Assembly: GCF_023284045.1 (NCBI RefSeq)
Contig: NZ_JAKIKQ010000002.1
Span: forward strand, 372,001-436,000
Origin: Shewanella kaireitica
GTDB lineage: Bacteria > Pseudomonadota > Gammaproteobacteria > Enterobacterales > Shewanellaceae
Reading direction: 5' to 3'
Length of the DNA stretch: 64,000 nt
The number at the start of each line of letters is the position of its first letter. Positions within the stretch are counted from its first letter, which is position 1. The position numbers and the translations under genes were made by a program. The notes beneath the pieces were generated by a model. The model worked only from the letters and a program-made list of their open reading frames with translations. It ran no database searches and was not told where the DNA came from. Positions 9,192-18,130 of the stretch are shown piece after piece.

Positions 9192-9848
9192 CTAGAAAAA
9201 TCCTATAAAACTATTTGAAGCCAGATAATGATGTTCAGCCCCGCCGTGTGCGCTAACATCCAGCTGAGTAAGTCCGGTTAACAAGGTTATAAAGCCATCT
9301 CCTTTAGGGTTTACTATGTTATCTGAGGTCAACAGCATTAAGTTACTCCTTTGAGTAAAGTTCTCACCAAACTGGGCAACACTGTCTTTATGCTGCAGCA
9401 GATAGTGCTTATCAACCCAACGTCCTGCGATGTAGATCGCATCACTCGCAGCGGCTGCAACCATCACCACCCCAACATAGTTTTGCTGATCGCTGAGCGC
9501 TTGATTGATCTGTAAAAATGGCTCTTGGGTTGCATCAAGCACGAGTAGATCGACGTCACTTTGTAATCTCTGTAGTAAGCCTTCAAGATCTTGCACTTTA
9601 TCATCGACAATAACCAGCACTGTAGAGCTTTCAATATTAAGTAGAGTCGCGGTCAAAGGTTGTTCTGTTGCGGTCACCTCGTTTACAAAGAGCAGGCAGC
9701 ACAGCAGAAGTAACCATGAGATAGGGAACTGTCTTGGAAACTTTATCTGCCTCGGTGCCTGGTTTGATTCCGCTTCGCTAAATAACTCCAAATGAGTCAG
9801 GTTGTCGTTAAAGGTTGAATAAGTTGAATCTTGGTTAAGGCTGTTCAT
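9192..9848 (-). CDS. DUF4347-like exported protein (short, stand-alone)
   Basis: 218 residues. A cytoplasmic N-terminus of about 43 residues leads into one hydrophobic segment (WLLLLCCLLFVNEVTA, about 46-61), which is a signal anchor or late signal peptide. The remaining part resembles DUF4347: a VLVIVDDKVQDLEGLLQRL strand-helix unit, a VLDATQEPFLQINQAL unit and a TLLTGLTQLDVSAHGG ending. DUF4347 normally heads very large repeat-rich surface adhesins; here it stops after one domain. It may be a decayed adhesin start or a separate small protein. A 13-bp inverted repeat lies just upstream. Confidence 0.5.
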   Translation of the reverse strand: MNSLNQDSTYSTFNDNLTHLELFSEAESNQAPRQIKFPRQFPISWLLLLCCLLFVNEVTATEQPLTATLLNIESSTVLVIVDDKVQDLEGLLQRLQSDVDLLVLDATQEPFLQINQALSDQQNYVGVVMVAAAASDAIYIAGRWVDKHYLLQHKDSVAQFGENFTQRSNLMLLTSDNIVNPKGDGFITLLTGLTQLDVSAHGGAEHHYLASNSFIGFF

Positions 9849-9863
9849 ACCTTGCCCCTTTCA

Positions 9864-9899
9864 CTATGCATTATCTGGTTTAATCGAGATAATGCATAG
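9864..9899 (-). promoter_or_regulatory. Perfect 13-bp inverted repeat before the DUF4347-like gene
   Basis: CTATGCATTATCT (9864-9876) and AGATAATGCATAG (9887-9899) form a perfect inverted repeat around a 10-base centre, 16-51 bp upstream of the ATG at 9848. No T-run follows on either strand, so it is not an ordinary terminator. It may be an operator or an mRNA leader hairpin. Confidence 0.55.
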
Positions 9900-10012
9900 A
9901 ATGAACCAACCTTTTAAACGATTGATTTTATTTGTCAAATGTAATTATCATTGAGTGGGGTTATGCTGTTTTTTTAATTTGCAGTGCAGTTTGCAATTAG
10001 CAACATCCACAA

Positions 10013-10048
10013 GAAAAAAGCTAAGCGGTTAAGCTTAGCTTTTTTTAA
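10013..10048 (-). terminator. Terminator downstream of glnE
   Basis: Stem AAAAAGCTAAGC / GCTTAGCTTTTT with loop GGTTAA lies about 20 bp past the glnE stop. A and T runs on the two flanks make it usable in both directions. Confidence 0.85.
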
Positions 10049-10068
10049 TCCCACTTTTGACTCGATCG

Positions 10069-12918
10069 CTAGTGAAGGATCTGCTGATAGATATCAATGA
10101 CCTTCTCAGCATGATGCTGCACGCTGGCATATGGTCGCGTTGTTTCAACTTGCTGCAGTGTTAATCTGTGGCTCTCATCGCGCAAGTAGCAATAAGCTTG
10201 GGTAAGCGCTTGAGCACTCGCGATTGGGATCAGTTCCAGCTCAGCTAATTGCTCAAAGATGCGCACATTGTCAGACCAAAAAGACAGTGCTGGATACTCG
10301 CAAGCGTGAGCCAGCACTAAATACTGCGCGATAAACTCAATGTCGGCAATGCCACCAGGGCTCTGTTTAAGATCAAACATTCCTTGTGGCACTTTGAGCA
10401 AATGTTGGCGCATTTTGAGGCGCATATCGCGCACCTCTTTTGCCAGTGTTGCATTATCACGGTTAGACTCTAAAACGTCTGAGCGCAGCTCATTGAAACG
10501 ACTCGACAAACTATTATCGCCAAACATAAAGCGAGCACGCACTAGGGCTTGATGCTCCCACGTCCAGGCATCTGTGCGTTGATAATCACCAAAATTTTCA
10601 ATTTCACTCACCAGTAAGCCTGAGGCACCAGAGGGGCGTAAACGCATATCGACCTCATACAACTCACCCGATATGGTACGAGTTGAAAAGAGATGCAATA
10701 TTCGCTGTGCCAACTTTAAATAGAAGTGCCCGACATCAATCGCCCTATCACCGTCTGTCTGTCCACCTTGCTTAGCATTGTGCAGGAATACCAAGTCAAG
10801 GTCTGAACCATAGCCTAACTCTAAGCCACCAGCCTTACCGTAGCCAATAACCGCAAAGCCCATCTCATTGGCTTTTAGGTTGTCAGGCACACCATGGCGA
10901 GCAGAAATCTGCGCCCAAGCTTGTTGTACCACCTGCTCGATGATGGCTTCGGCCAAAAAGGTAAGGTGATCGCTCACCTGCATGACCGGCAATACTCCCG
11001 TCACATCGGCAGCTGCAATTTTCAGTTGCTGCGACAGCTTGAACTGTCGCAGTGCTTCCATCTGCTGCTCCATATCATCTTCTGGCACCCGAAGCAGGTA
11101 TTGCCTAAGCTCACTACTGTAATCATCCAAGGATGTGGTGTCATATAGCTGGGCCGGATCAATCAATTCATCGAGCAGCATTGGAAATTTTGCTAACTGA
11201 TGAGCAATCCATGGGCTGGCGCAGCATAAACTAACAAGCTGTTGGCGAGCCCCTGGGTTTTCACAAAGCAGTTCAAGGTAGGTTGTGCGAGTTAGAATTT
11301 GATCCAATACCTTTGATACAGGATCAAATGCCTTGGTTGGCTGAGAATGAGCAGACAGGTCACACAATAACCGTGGCATCAATTTATCGAGTGTTTCTCT
11401 ACCACGAGGACCAATCGTTCTGCGTACGACGGTATCGTGCCAACGATTCAGCATTGGCCAAAGTTGTCGATCCACAGCTTGCTCTTCTAAAATCGCAAAT
11501 GCTGTCTCTTCCTCTTGAGCATTCCAAAGTTGTTGTGACCAAGTTTCATTACTGTCTTCTTGATCGTTGCCACCCACCGTCTCTTTAAAATGACGATGTA
11601 TACAGCGCATCGCAGCTTCGATCTGTTGCCTCAAATCCATCTCATTGTCTGCATCAAATGCCCAACATAACCGCTGCCAATCAAGTTCATTGGCAGGCAA
11701 GGTTTGAGTTTGTTCGTCGTTAATTGCTTGCAAAAGATTTTCTACTCGACGCAGCAACAAGTAACTTTGCTTCAGTTCATCAAGTGCTAAATACTCAATT
11801 TGCCCAAGGTTATACAAGGTTTCAATCGCCGCAAACAAACTCTGCTGCCGCAATGCTGGCTCGCGACCACCACGAATAAGCTGAAAACTCTGCACCACGA
11901 ATTCAACCTCTCGAATGCCACCCGCTCCAAGCTTAATATTGTCATTGAGCTTTCTGCGGCGTACTTCTTGGGTAATCAGGCCTTTCATTTTTCGTAATGA
12001 ATCAATGGCAGAAAAATCAAGATAACGGCGATAAACAAAGGGTCGAAGTAGATTGTGCAATTCATCAGAATCAGAGGTCCACGGGCCTAGAGCTCGCGCT
12101 TTGACCATGGCGTAACGCTCCCAGTCACGCCCCTGCTCTTGATAGTAGTCTTCAAGACCACTAAAACTGACAACCAGTGGGCCACTCTCGCCATACGGAC
12201 GTAGCCTCATATCGACTCGATAAACAAAACCATCGACCGTGACTTGGTGCAACAAATTAACTAAACGCTGCCCCATGCGAATGAAAAACTGCTGGTTATC
12301 AAGTGAACGGCGTCCACCGACGGTTTCACCATGCTCTGGAAAAGTGAATACTAGATCGATGTCGGATGAAAAATTAAGTTCTCGTCCGCCGAGTTTACCC
12401 ATGCCTAAAATCAGCAACTTTTGTGCAACCCCTTCAGCGCTAGTCGGCGTGCCAAGCGAATTACACATATCTTGATATAGCCAATCACGGCCAGCAATAA
12501 CTAATGCCTCCGCGAGTGCAGATAGATCTAATAACGACTCCTCAAGCGGGGTGTAACCCATAAAGTCTCGCCATGCGATACATACCATTTGGCGGTTACG
12601 ATACTGGCGCAATATCTTTTTGACCTGCTCTTCATCGCTTACTACAGCCAACAATTCGTGTAGTTCACTATCAAATAGATTTCTTTCAAGGTCATTGAGC
12701 TGCTGTGTGAAAAGGCTATCGATCCAGCTTGGATGTCTACACAGTTGAGTGGCAACAAAGTCACTCAGCGCCATCATGGTTTTAAGTTCTTGTTGTTGCT
12801 CTTTAGATAAGGAAACAAGCGCCTCTGGAGATATATCAACTAATCTTTGCCAGTAGTTTTCTACGTTAGCAGCCATTTGAGTGGAAACTTCTCTTTTACC
12901 CAGTAAAGCCGCGCGCAT
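10069..12918 (-). CDS. glnE: Glutamine synthetase adenylyltransferase/deadenylylase
   Basis: 949 residues (E. coli 946). Two nucleotidyltransferase domains are visible: the N-terminal deadenylylase with [15 protein letters not shown] (about 171-185) and the C-terminal adenylyltransferase with [15 protein letters not shown] (about 695-710). Both keep the paired metal-binding aspartates, so both activities should be intact. The enzyme sets the activity of glutamine synthetase under PII control in nitrogen regulation. The start is the ATG at 12918 with TAGGGA 6 bases upstream; a TTG at 12933 has no ribosome site. A 13-bp palindrome used by neighbouring operons lies 27 bp upstream of this ATG, so glnE may be affected by the same regulator. 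Its E. coli neighbour ygiF is found at 21227-22714. Confidence 0.97.
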   Translation of the reverse strand: MRAALLGKREVSTQMAANVENYWQRLVDISPEALVSLSKEQQQELKTMMALSDFVATQLCRHPSWIDSLFTQQLNDLERNLFDSELHELLAVVSDEEQVKKILRQYRNRQMVCIAWRDFMGYTPLEESLLDLSALAEALVIAGRDWLYQDMCNSLGTPTSAEGVAQKLLILGMGKLGGRELNFSSDIDLVFTFPEHGETVGGRRSLDNQQFFIRMGQRLVNLLHQVTVDGFVYRVDMRLRPYGESGPLVVSFSGLEDYYQEQGRDWERYAMVKARALGPWTSDSDELHNLLRPFVYRRYLDFSAIDSLRKMKGLITQEVRRRKLNDNIKLGAGGIREVEFVVQSFQLIRGGREPALRQQSLFAAIETLYNLGQIEYLALDELKQSYLLLRRVENLLQAINDEQTQTLPANELDWQRLCWAFDADNEMDLRQQIEAAMRCIHRHFKETVGGNDQEDSNETWSQQLWNAQEEETAFAILEEQAVDRQLWPMLNRWHDTVVRRTIGPRGRETLDKLMPRLLCDLSAHSQPTKAFDPVSKVLDQILTRTTYLELLCENPGARQQLVSLCCASPWIAHQLAKFPMLLDELIDPAQLYDTTSLDDYSSELRQYLLRVPEDDMEQQMEALRQFKLSQQLKIAAADVTGVLPVMQVSDHLTFLAEAIIEQVVQQAWAQISARHGVPDNLKANEMGFAVIGYGKAGGLELGYGSDLDLVFLHNAKQGGQTDGDRAIDVGHFYLKLAQRILHLFSTRTISGELYEVDMRLRPSGASGLLVSEIENFGDYQRTDAWTWEHQALVRARFMFGDNSLSSRFNELRSDVLESNRDNATLAKEVRDMRLKMRQHLLKVPQGMFDLKQSPGGIADIEFIAQYLVLAHACEYPALSFWSDNVRIFEQLAELELIPIASAQALTQAYCYLRDESHRLTLQQVETTRPYASVQHHAEKVIDIYQQILH

Positions 12919-12942
12919 AATAATCCCTAACAATTTTGACTC

Positions 12943-12971
12943 TCGACATATTATGTCTCGAGTGCTATAAA
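12943..12971 (+). promoter_or_regulatory. Promoter with palindromic operator, lipoprotein/DUF350 operon
   Basis: Palindrome GACATATTATGTC (12945-12957; perfect 6+1+6) overlaps a -35 TCGACA (12943-12948). After 17 bp follows -10 TATAAA (12966-12971). The architecture equals that at 16942-16969, where the palindrome also covers the -35. It lies between divergent glnE (ATG 12918) and the gene starting at 13251, giving a leader of about 270 bases for the latter. Confidence 0.6.
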
Positions 12972-13077
12972 AATGTGATTGAGTTTTTTAATTGATGTTG
13001 GCTGCATGAGTAAATTAACGCTTATATGCCTTTGAAACATCAATCATTGTATTTTTGTGCTCTAATACAGAATACTA

Positions 13078-13228
13078 TACCCAAAGCATTAGTAATTGCA
13101 GTACAGCAAAGCTGTTTCTCTTGAGAATTCAATATTTCAGCACATGAAAGATCCAGCTCATGTACTAAAATAGCAAGCTAGGCAAAGAAAGTAGCCGCAA
13201 GAGACTGACAACCACTAATGCCTTACCT
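13078..13228. repeat. Possible decayed MITE-like element in operon leader
   Basis: The left part ATACCCAAAGCATTAG (from about 13077) is roughly mirrored by the complement of CACTAATGCCTTACC (to about 13227), which suggests degenerate inverted ends of a 150-bp element. There is no second copy in the window and no shared core, so this is tentative. Confidence 0.25.
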
Positions 13229-13250
13229 TAACTGAATTTTTGGAGAAAGC

Positions 13251-14210
13251 ATGGCAGGAATGCTAATTCGTGTTCTCACCGTTATTTTGGCGTTTTCGCT
13301 CGCAGGATGCGGTGACGATAGACCAGAGCAAATAGCAAAGTACCAACAGCTGACTCAACAGCGATTGGACTCACTTAGCACCATGCTCAACGACGGCCAA
13401 GTGCGTAATGCAAATTTATTGCAGCAATATACCAGTGTCCTATCCCAGCAAAAACCCGATTTAGCACCGCTGCTAAACGAGTTGGCAACCGATGCGACCA
13501 ATCGTGGCCCAATGTTTACCTCGTTGGTTAGACGGTCAACCGAGGCTCAGAATGCGGCTAATTTTGTCGATCTTGATCAGCAATTGGCCGAAGTAGAGAA
13601 CCTCTATCAAGCAGCAGATCCTAGCCTATATAACGATATGCTCTCCGATCCTCTCAATGTTGTGGCTGATATGTCTGACGGTGCACTTGCCCGGGTCAAC
13701 TCCATTAGCCGCGAAGCTGCCGCATTAGCTAATGGTTCTGAAGATTTTGGCGCAGGTAGCCAGCTGGTCGGTAACCCCTCTTACGGTAACTGGCAAACAG
13801 GCTCTAATGGCATGTCATTTTGGGCATGGTACGGCATGTATTCCATGTTCTCCAACCTGACTCGGGGTCCTATTGGTTATGACCGCTGGTCTAGCCGTCG
13901 TAACTATAGCTATTACAATGATGTTGGCCGATACCGTTATACATCGCCTAAACAAGCACGCGCACAAACTCAAACCTATGAGCGCACTAAAAAGCAGTAC
14001 AGTTCTCAGGGCAAAAGATTTGATAGTCCTTATGCCAAGTCACGTACCGGCTCGACCAGTTTATCTAGACAAAGTACTAGTACACCAAAAGCAAGTTCAA
14101 CAGGACGCACTGCGAGTAGTAAAAGCAAGTTCCGCTCTAACTATTCTAAAGACAGTAGCTTTCGTAATTCCAGCAGTCGTACTACTCGCGGTGTTCGCCG
14201 AGGCAAATAA
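13251..14210 (+). CDS. Lipoprotein with Ser/Arg-rich tail (PspA locus)
   Basis: 319 residues. ATG with GGAG 6 bases upstream. The lipobox LAGC (about 17-20) marks an outer-membrane or inner-membrane lipoprotein. Residues 25-165 are helical and rich in Q, L and N; a W/Y/G-rich segment (WAWYGMYSMFSNLTRG) follows, and the last 100 residues are low-complexity S, R, T, K with Y. No family recognised with confidence; the position matches a small YjfM-type gene in the E. coli yjf operon, but similarity was not established. It is followed 13 bp later by a DUF350 gene and then an aminopropyltransferase, probably one operon. Confidence 0.75.
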   Translation: MAGMLIRVLTVILAFSLAGCGDDRPEQIAKYQQLTQQRLDSLSTMLNDGQVRNANLLQQYTSVLSQQKPDLAPLLNELATDATNRGPMFTSLVRRSTEAQNAANFVDLDQQLAEVENLYQAADPSLYNDMLSDPLNVVADMSDGALARVNSISREAAALANGSEDFGAGSQLVGNPSYGNWQTGSNGMSFWAWYGMYSMFSNLTRGPIGYDRWSSRRNYSYYNDVGRYRYTSPKQARAQTQTYERTKKQYSSQGKRFDSPYAKSRTGSTSLSRQSTSTPKASSTGRTASSKSKFRSNYSKDSSFRNSSSRTTRGVRRGK

Positions 14211-14223
14211 TTAAGGGACTCTA

Positions 14224-15123
14224 ATGACATTTTTTCTAAACAACGGCATTACGCCAGATCTGCTGATTATTTTAGCGATTGATCTTACTATCGCAGTTTT
14301 ACTACTGACCTTAATGCGTTATTTGCAAGGCTGGACGGTAAAGGTCAATAGCCGCCATGAACTTGCAGAGAATGATAACTTTGCCTTTGGGATCAGTACT
14401 GCAGGCGCTGTAGCTGCGCTAGGTATTGTACTTACTGGTGCGATTACAGGTGAGGCAGCAGAGTCATATTTGGTGGAAGCTATAGGCATGAGCGCTTACG
14501 GTTTATTTGGTTTATTCCTCATCAAACTTGGTCGTTTTTTACATGACAAAGTGGCACTCAATGAGATTGATAAGAATGCGCTCATCATTAAGGGCAATGT
14601 GTCTGTTGCTATTGTGGATGCAGCCGCCGCTATCGCAACCGCAATTATCATTCGCTCGGTATTGATGTGGGCAGAAGATCTCACCGTCTATACCTTTATC
14701 GCTATCTTTAGTGCCTTTGCTATCTCACAGTTGATGCTAGTGATCCTGACTCGTGTGCGTGCGAATCGTTACGCTAAGCGTAATCAAGGCGCATCAATGC
14801 AAGAAGCATTAGCTCAAGGACACACAGCATTAGCCATCAGACATGCTGGATATATGCTGGCAATGGCCTTTAGCTTCAATGCTGCAAGTCACTTTATTAT
14901 TTTCAATCCAGAAGCCTACGTTGCTAACTTAATTGGTTGGTTGATATTCTCAGTCATTATGCTGCTTTCACTGTCGATTTTGATAAAAATAGTCAAAAAG
15001 TTAGTGCTCGCTAACATCAACCTGTTTGATGAAGTAGAGAAGCAACATAATGTCGGCGTCGCAGCGGTTGAAATGGCGATCAGTGTATCCATTGCACTTA
15101 TTCTCGCCGCATTAATGGCCTAG
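14224..15123 (+). CDS. DUF350 family inner-membrane protein (YjfL-like)
   Basis: 299 residues, about eight membrane helices built as two DUF350 repeats. Each repeat has the pattern of an N-rich or H-rich turn before a small-residue helix: ENDNFAFGISTAGAVAAL (about 48-65) and EKQHNVGVAAVEMAISV (about 275-291). E. coli YjfL is a shorter member encoded beside a PspA homologue, DUF2170 and DUF2491, and the same partners occur here. DUF350 proteins have no proven biochemical role. The start ATG lies 13 bp after the lipoprotein stop. A strong hairpin separates it from the next gene. Confidence 0.85.
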   Translation: MTFFLNNGITPDLLIILAIDLTIAVLLLTLMRYLQGWTVKVNSRHELAENDNFAFGISTAGAVAALGIVLTGAITGEAAESYLVEAIGMSAYGLFGLFLIKLGRFLHDKVALNEIDKNALIIKGNVSVAIVDAAAAIATAIIIRSVLMWAEDLTVYTFIAIFSAFAISQLMLVILTRVRANRYAKRNQGASMQEALAQGHTALAIRHAGYMLAMAFSFNAASHFIIFNPEAYVANLIGWLIFSVIMLLSLSILIKIVKKLVLANINLFDEVEKQHNVGVAAVEMAISVSIALILAALMA

Positions 15124-15133
15124 TGTTCATCTA

Positions 15134-15162
15134 AAAATGGGAGCGACTTCGCTCCCATTTTC
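15134..15162 (+). terminator. Hairpin between DUF350 and aminopropyltransferase genes
   Basis: Stem AAAATGGGAGCG (15134-15145) / CGCTCCCATTTT (15150-15161) with loop ACTT, followed by only four T. The next gene begins 29 bp later without its own clear promoter, so this may be a partial terminator or a processing or stability hairpin inside the operon. Confidence 0.55.
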
Positions 15163-15190
15163 ATCATACAGTTAACCCAATAGACTCAGC

Positions 15191-16912
15191 ATGCCAAACA
15201 GTTCTCAAATAGATACCTTAGCTCCAAATACTACAAAACCCGGCAAACTAGGCTGGTTTGATGACGTACTACTGCTTGGAATAATGGCAGTGCTTGCTGG
15301 CTGTGGCCTGATCTACGAATACCTACTATCCCATTATGCAGGCCGTATTCTTGGTGCGCTAGAAGCGGCTATTTACACCATGATCGGGCTGATGATTGTC
15401 TCTATGGGAATGGGTGCTTTTGCGGCGCGTAAGATCCGCTGTGCGTTCACCGGCTTTGCGGTACTTGAGCTCACTGTCGCCTTATGTGGCTCATTAGCCA
15501 TTTTAATCACTGCCGCTGTCATTGGCTTCGGCCAGCAACTGCCATTAATTGTAGCTCAAACACTCGGTCTTCCTAGCGATCAGCTGCCTGATGGTGGCTT
15601 TATTGGCACCTTACAGAAACTCAGTGAGTACTTGCCCTACTTTTGGGGCGTACTGTTAGGCTTAATGATTGGGATGGAGATCCCGCTCATTGCCCGGGTA
15701 CGCCAAGCATTATCTGAAGCACACCTGATGCATAACGCCGGCACTATCTATGGCGCTGATTATATCGGTGCTGGCATTGGTGCAGCTATCTGGGTGATGT
15801 TTATGCTCGCCATTGATATCCAATTAGCAGCAGCGTTAACCGCCAGCTTTAACCTACTCGCGGGTTTACTGTTTATCTGGCGCTTTTGGGCACAGATCCG
15901 CCACGTAAAAATACTACTAGCAGGACACATTGCGGCCACAGGCATACTCATTTTGTTGGCACTGCATGGCCCTACTTGGGAGCAAAGCTTTAATAACCTG
16001 CTCTATAAAGACAATGTGGTGTACGCCAAGGCAACGCGATTCCAACAGCTAACGTTCACTGAACGCCTTCGCGGCAATGGCCTAGGCCCTGTTCACTCGC
16101 TCTATATTAATGGTCGCTTGCAGTTCTCTAGCAGTGACGAGCATATCTATCACTCTTTCTTAGTGCATCCGACATTGGCTGCCAGCGCCCGTCACGACAA
16201 AGTATTAATCATTGGTGGTGGAGATGGCTTAGGGCTCACTCAAGTGCTTAAATGGCAGCCTAAACAAGTCACCTTAATGGATTTGGATGAGGAGCTGGTC
16301 AAGCTATTCAAAAAACCAGATACCGATATGCCAGCGCATTTATCCCAAGCCTTGATGTCGCTTAATAAAGACTCGCTAAATGATCCAAGAGTAAGATTGA
16401 TTTTTGATGATGCATTTAATGGTGTCGATAAGCTACTTAAGAACGAGGAGAAGTTCGACGCGATAATTGTCGACTTACCCGACCCTAGTCACCCTGATCT
16501 TAATAAGCTTTATTCTGATGCTTTCTATTTAAAGCTTAAGGAACTTATGAGTCGTGATGCTGCCTTAACGGTACAGTCGACATCTCCGTACCATGCACCT
16601 AATGCATTTATCTCTGTCGGCAATACTTTGGAATTAGCCGGCTTTAATGTCGACCAATACCATCATAATGTGCCAAGTTTTGGCGAATGGGGTTGGACTA
16701 TTGCTACCTTAAGTGGCAAAAGCGCAAAATCTAGACTAAATGAGATACAGCAACTGCCCATAGCAGATGCTTGGTTTACCCCAGAGCTGATGCATGCAGC
16801 TTTTGCTTTTCCGGGTAATTTTTATATCGATAAGCAAGCAATTAAACCCAATACCTTAGGCTCAAGCCAGCTGTATCAGTACCACCAGCAGGCTTGGCTA
16901 GAAAATCAGTAA
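15191..16912 (+). CDS. Membrane-fused spermidine synthase-like aminopropyltransferase
   Basis: 573 residues. The N-terminal 260 contain about seven membrane helices (first starts near VLLLGIMAVLAGCGLIYEY). The C-terminal half is a Rossmann aminopropyltransferase: the nucleoside-binding GGGDGLGLTQVL (about 341-352), MDLDEELV after it, and DLPDPSHPDLNKLYSDAFY (about 430-448). This last motif keeps both aspartates of the catalytic DxxDPxGP loop but changes GP to HP. The classical enzyme moves an aminopropyl group from decarboxylated AdoMet to putrescine; the altered loop and membrane domain suggest a different acceptor, perhaps at the membrane. It is the third gene of the unit beginning at 13251 and lies immediately before the PspA operon. 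Confidence 0.85.
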   Translation: MPNSSQIDTLAPNTTKPGKLGWFDDVLLLGIMAVLAGCGLIYEYLLSHYAGRILGALEAAIYTMIGLMIVSMGMGAFAARKIRCAFTGFAVLELTVALCGSLAILITAAVIGFGQQLPLIVAQTLGLPSDQLPDGGFIGTLQKLSEYLPYFWGVLLGLMIGMEIPLIARVRQALSEAHLMHNAGTIYGADYIGAGIGAAIWVMFMLAIDIQLAAALTASFNLLAGLLFIWRFWAQIRHVKILLAGHIAATGILILLALHGPTWEQSFNNLLYKDNVVYAKATRFQQLTFTERLRGNGLGPVHSLYINGRLQFSSSDEHIYHSFLVHPTLAASARHDKVLIIGGGDGLGLTQVLKWQPKQVTLMDLDEELVKLFKKPDTDMPAHLSQALMSLNKDSLNDPRVRLIFDDAFNGVDKLLKNEEKFDAIIVDLPDPSHPDLNKLYSDAFYLKLKELMSRDAALTVQSTSPYHAPNAFISVGNTLELAGFNVDQYHHNVPSFGEWGWTIATLSGKSAKSRLNEIQQLPIADAWFTPELMHAAFAFPGNFYIDKQAIKPNTLGSSQLYQYHQQAWLENQ

Positions 16913-16941
16913 GGTTTATTTTTAAACACTGAAGATAGCAC

Positions 16942-16990
16942 TTGACATATTATGTCGTGGTGGTATCTTTAATCGCAGACATAATATGTC
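16942..16990 (+). promoter_or_regulatory. Promoter with two copies of the palindromic operator, PspA operon
   Basis: -35 TTGACA (16942-16947), 16-bp spacer, -10 TATCTT (16964-16969). Palindrome GACATATTATGTC (16944-16956) covers the -35 and GACATAATATGTC (16978-16990) lies over the expected transcription start. Centres are 34 bp apart. This layout is what a repressor would use. The same palindrome is at 12945-12957. Confidence 0.7.
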
Positions 16991-17003
16991 AATGAGGACA
17001 AAT

Positions 17004-17417
17004 ATGAATATCCACAACATTGCCAACCATCTAAATGAACTTGGCGACAATAGCCATACTGGCTTTCAATTTGATTGTTATCCAATTGATGGCGACGTGG
17101 AAGTCTTGCAGGTTAACGTTGTTGGCCGAGAAGAGATCCCCGTATTCGTATCGGTTACGGACAACCAAATCCTTTGCATCAGTTACCTGTGGGGCGAGGA
17201 TGAAGTGAATCAAGAGCGACGTAGTGAGATGTTTGAGACCATGTTAGAACTCAACATCCCAATGCCACTTTCGTCATTTGCAAAAATCGACGACAAATAT
17301 GTGGTTTACGGCGCGCTATCTGTGCAATCAAGCATGGAAGAGATAGAGCAAGAACTGTCTGTTCTATCTGACAACTGTCTTGAAGTTATCGACGAACTCG
17401 TCGACTACCTTAAATAA
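17004..17417 (+). CDS. DUF2170 protein (YjfI-like)
   Basis: 137 residues, acidic, no signal peptide. Upstream in-frame ATGs at 16986 and 16992 lie in or next to the operator palindrome; the ATG at 17004 has GAGGA five bases before it and is preferred. The pattern of alternating strands with YVVYGALSVQSSMEEIEQEL near residue 100 agrees with DUF2170, the family of E. coli YjfI. Function unknown; in many genomes it precedes a PspA homologue, as here (12 bp gap, AAAGGAG ribosome site). It is the first gene of the operator-controlled unit. Confidence 0.8.
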   Translation: MNIHNIANHLNELGDNSHTGFQFDCYPIDGDVEVLQVNVVGREEIPVFVSVTDNQILCISYLWGEDEVNQERRSEMFETMLELNIPMPLSSFAKIDDKYVVYGALSVQSSMEEIEQELSVLSDNCLEVIDELVDYLK

Positions 17418-17429
17418 AGGAGCCACATT

Positions 17430-18119
17430 ATGGGCATTCTAAACAAAATTCTTACTGCTTTTCGTGGTGGCGCAACTGAAGTTGGCCAAGGTATTGTAGA
17501 CGCTAACTCAACACGTATTTTTGAACAAGAGATCCGTGATGCTGAGAAGCACCTCACTAAAGCAAAACGCGACCTAACAGAAGTGATGGCTAAAGAGATG
17601 CAAGCTAGCCGTGAAGTTGACCGTTTAAAGCGTGCTGTAGCTGAACATGAAGGTTACGTAGCACAAGCGCTTGAAAAAGGTAACGAAGCATTAGCCCTTG
17701 AAGTGGCTGAGAAAATCGCTGAGCTAGACCAAGAGCTAAATGACCAACAGTCAGCTAACGAAAGCTTCAGTGCACATGCAACTCGTTTAAAAGAGCTTGT
17801 ACGTAAAACAGAGCGTCAAGTGACTGATTACCAACGTCAGCTAACTATGGTTAAAACCACTGAAAGCGTGCAGAAAGCGACAGCGACAATTACTGACTCA
17901 TTTGCAGGTAGCAACTCTAAACTGCTTAACGCTAAAGACTCATTAGAGCGCATCAAGGCTCGTCAGCAATCATTTGATGACCGTCTTAAAGCCTCTGAGA
18001 CATTAGCGGAAGAAAATAGCGATAAAGCCCTGCACGATAAACTAGCAGAAGCCGGTATTGGTGAGCAGAAGTCTAACGCTAACGCCGTACTTGATCGCAT
18101 TAAAGCCCGTAAAGGCTAA
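17430..18119 (+). CDS. PspA/IM30 family membrane-stress protein (YjfJ-like)
   Basis: 229 residues, nearly all predicted coiled coil: heptads run from about 25 to 210 with the family pattern IRDAEKHLTKAKRDLTEVMA and DRLKRAVAEHEGYVAQALEKG. The N-terminal helix (MGILNKILTAFRGG) is amphipathic, as needed for binding the inner face of a stressed membrane. PspA/IM30 proteins assemble into ESCRT-III-like rods that protect or remodel membranes. There is no pspF, pspB or pspC nearby, so control is not of the classical Psp type; the palindrome upstream of the operon is the likely control point. DUF2491 follows 11 bp later. Confidence 0.9.
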   Translation: MGILNKILTAFRGGATEVGQGIVDANSTRIFEQEIRDAEKHLTKAKRDLTEVMAKEMQASREVDRLKRAVAEHEGYVAQALEKGNEALALEVAEKIAELDQELNDQQSANESFSAHATRLKELVRKTERQVTDYQRQLTMVKTTESVQKATATITDSFAGSNSKLLNAKDSLERIKARQQSFDDRLKASETLAEENSDKALHDKLAEAGIGEQKSNANAVLDRIKARKG

Positions 18120-18130
18120 AGGAGAGTGAC

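Noticed and set aside
12919..12933. TTG start of glnE at 12933
   Set aside because: ATG 12918 has TAGGGA upstream; the TTG has no ribosome site.
16986..17003. Upstream ATGs as start of the DUF2170 gene
   Set aside because: The first lies inside the operator palindrome and neither has a ribosome site; ATG 17004 has GAGGA at the right distance.
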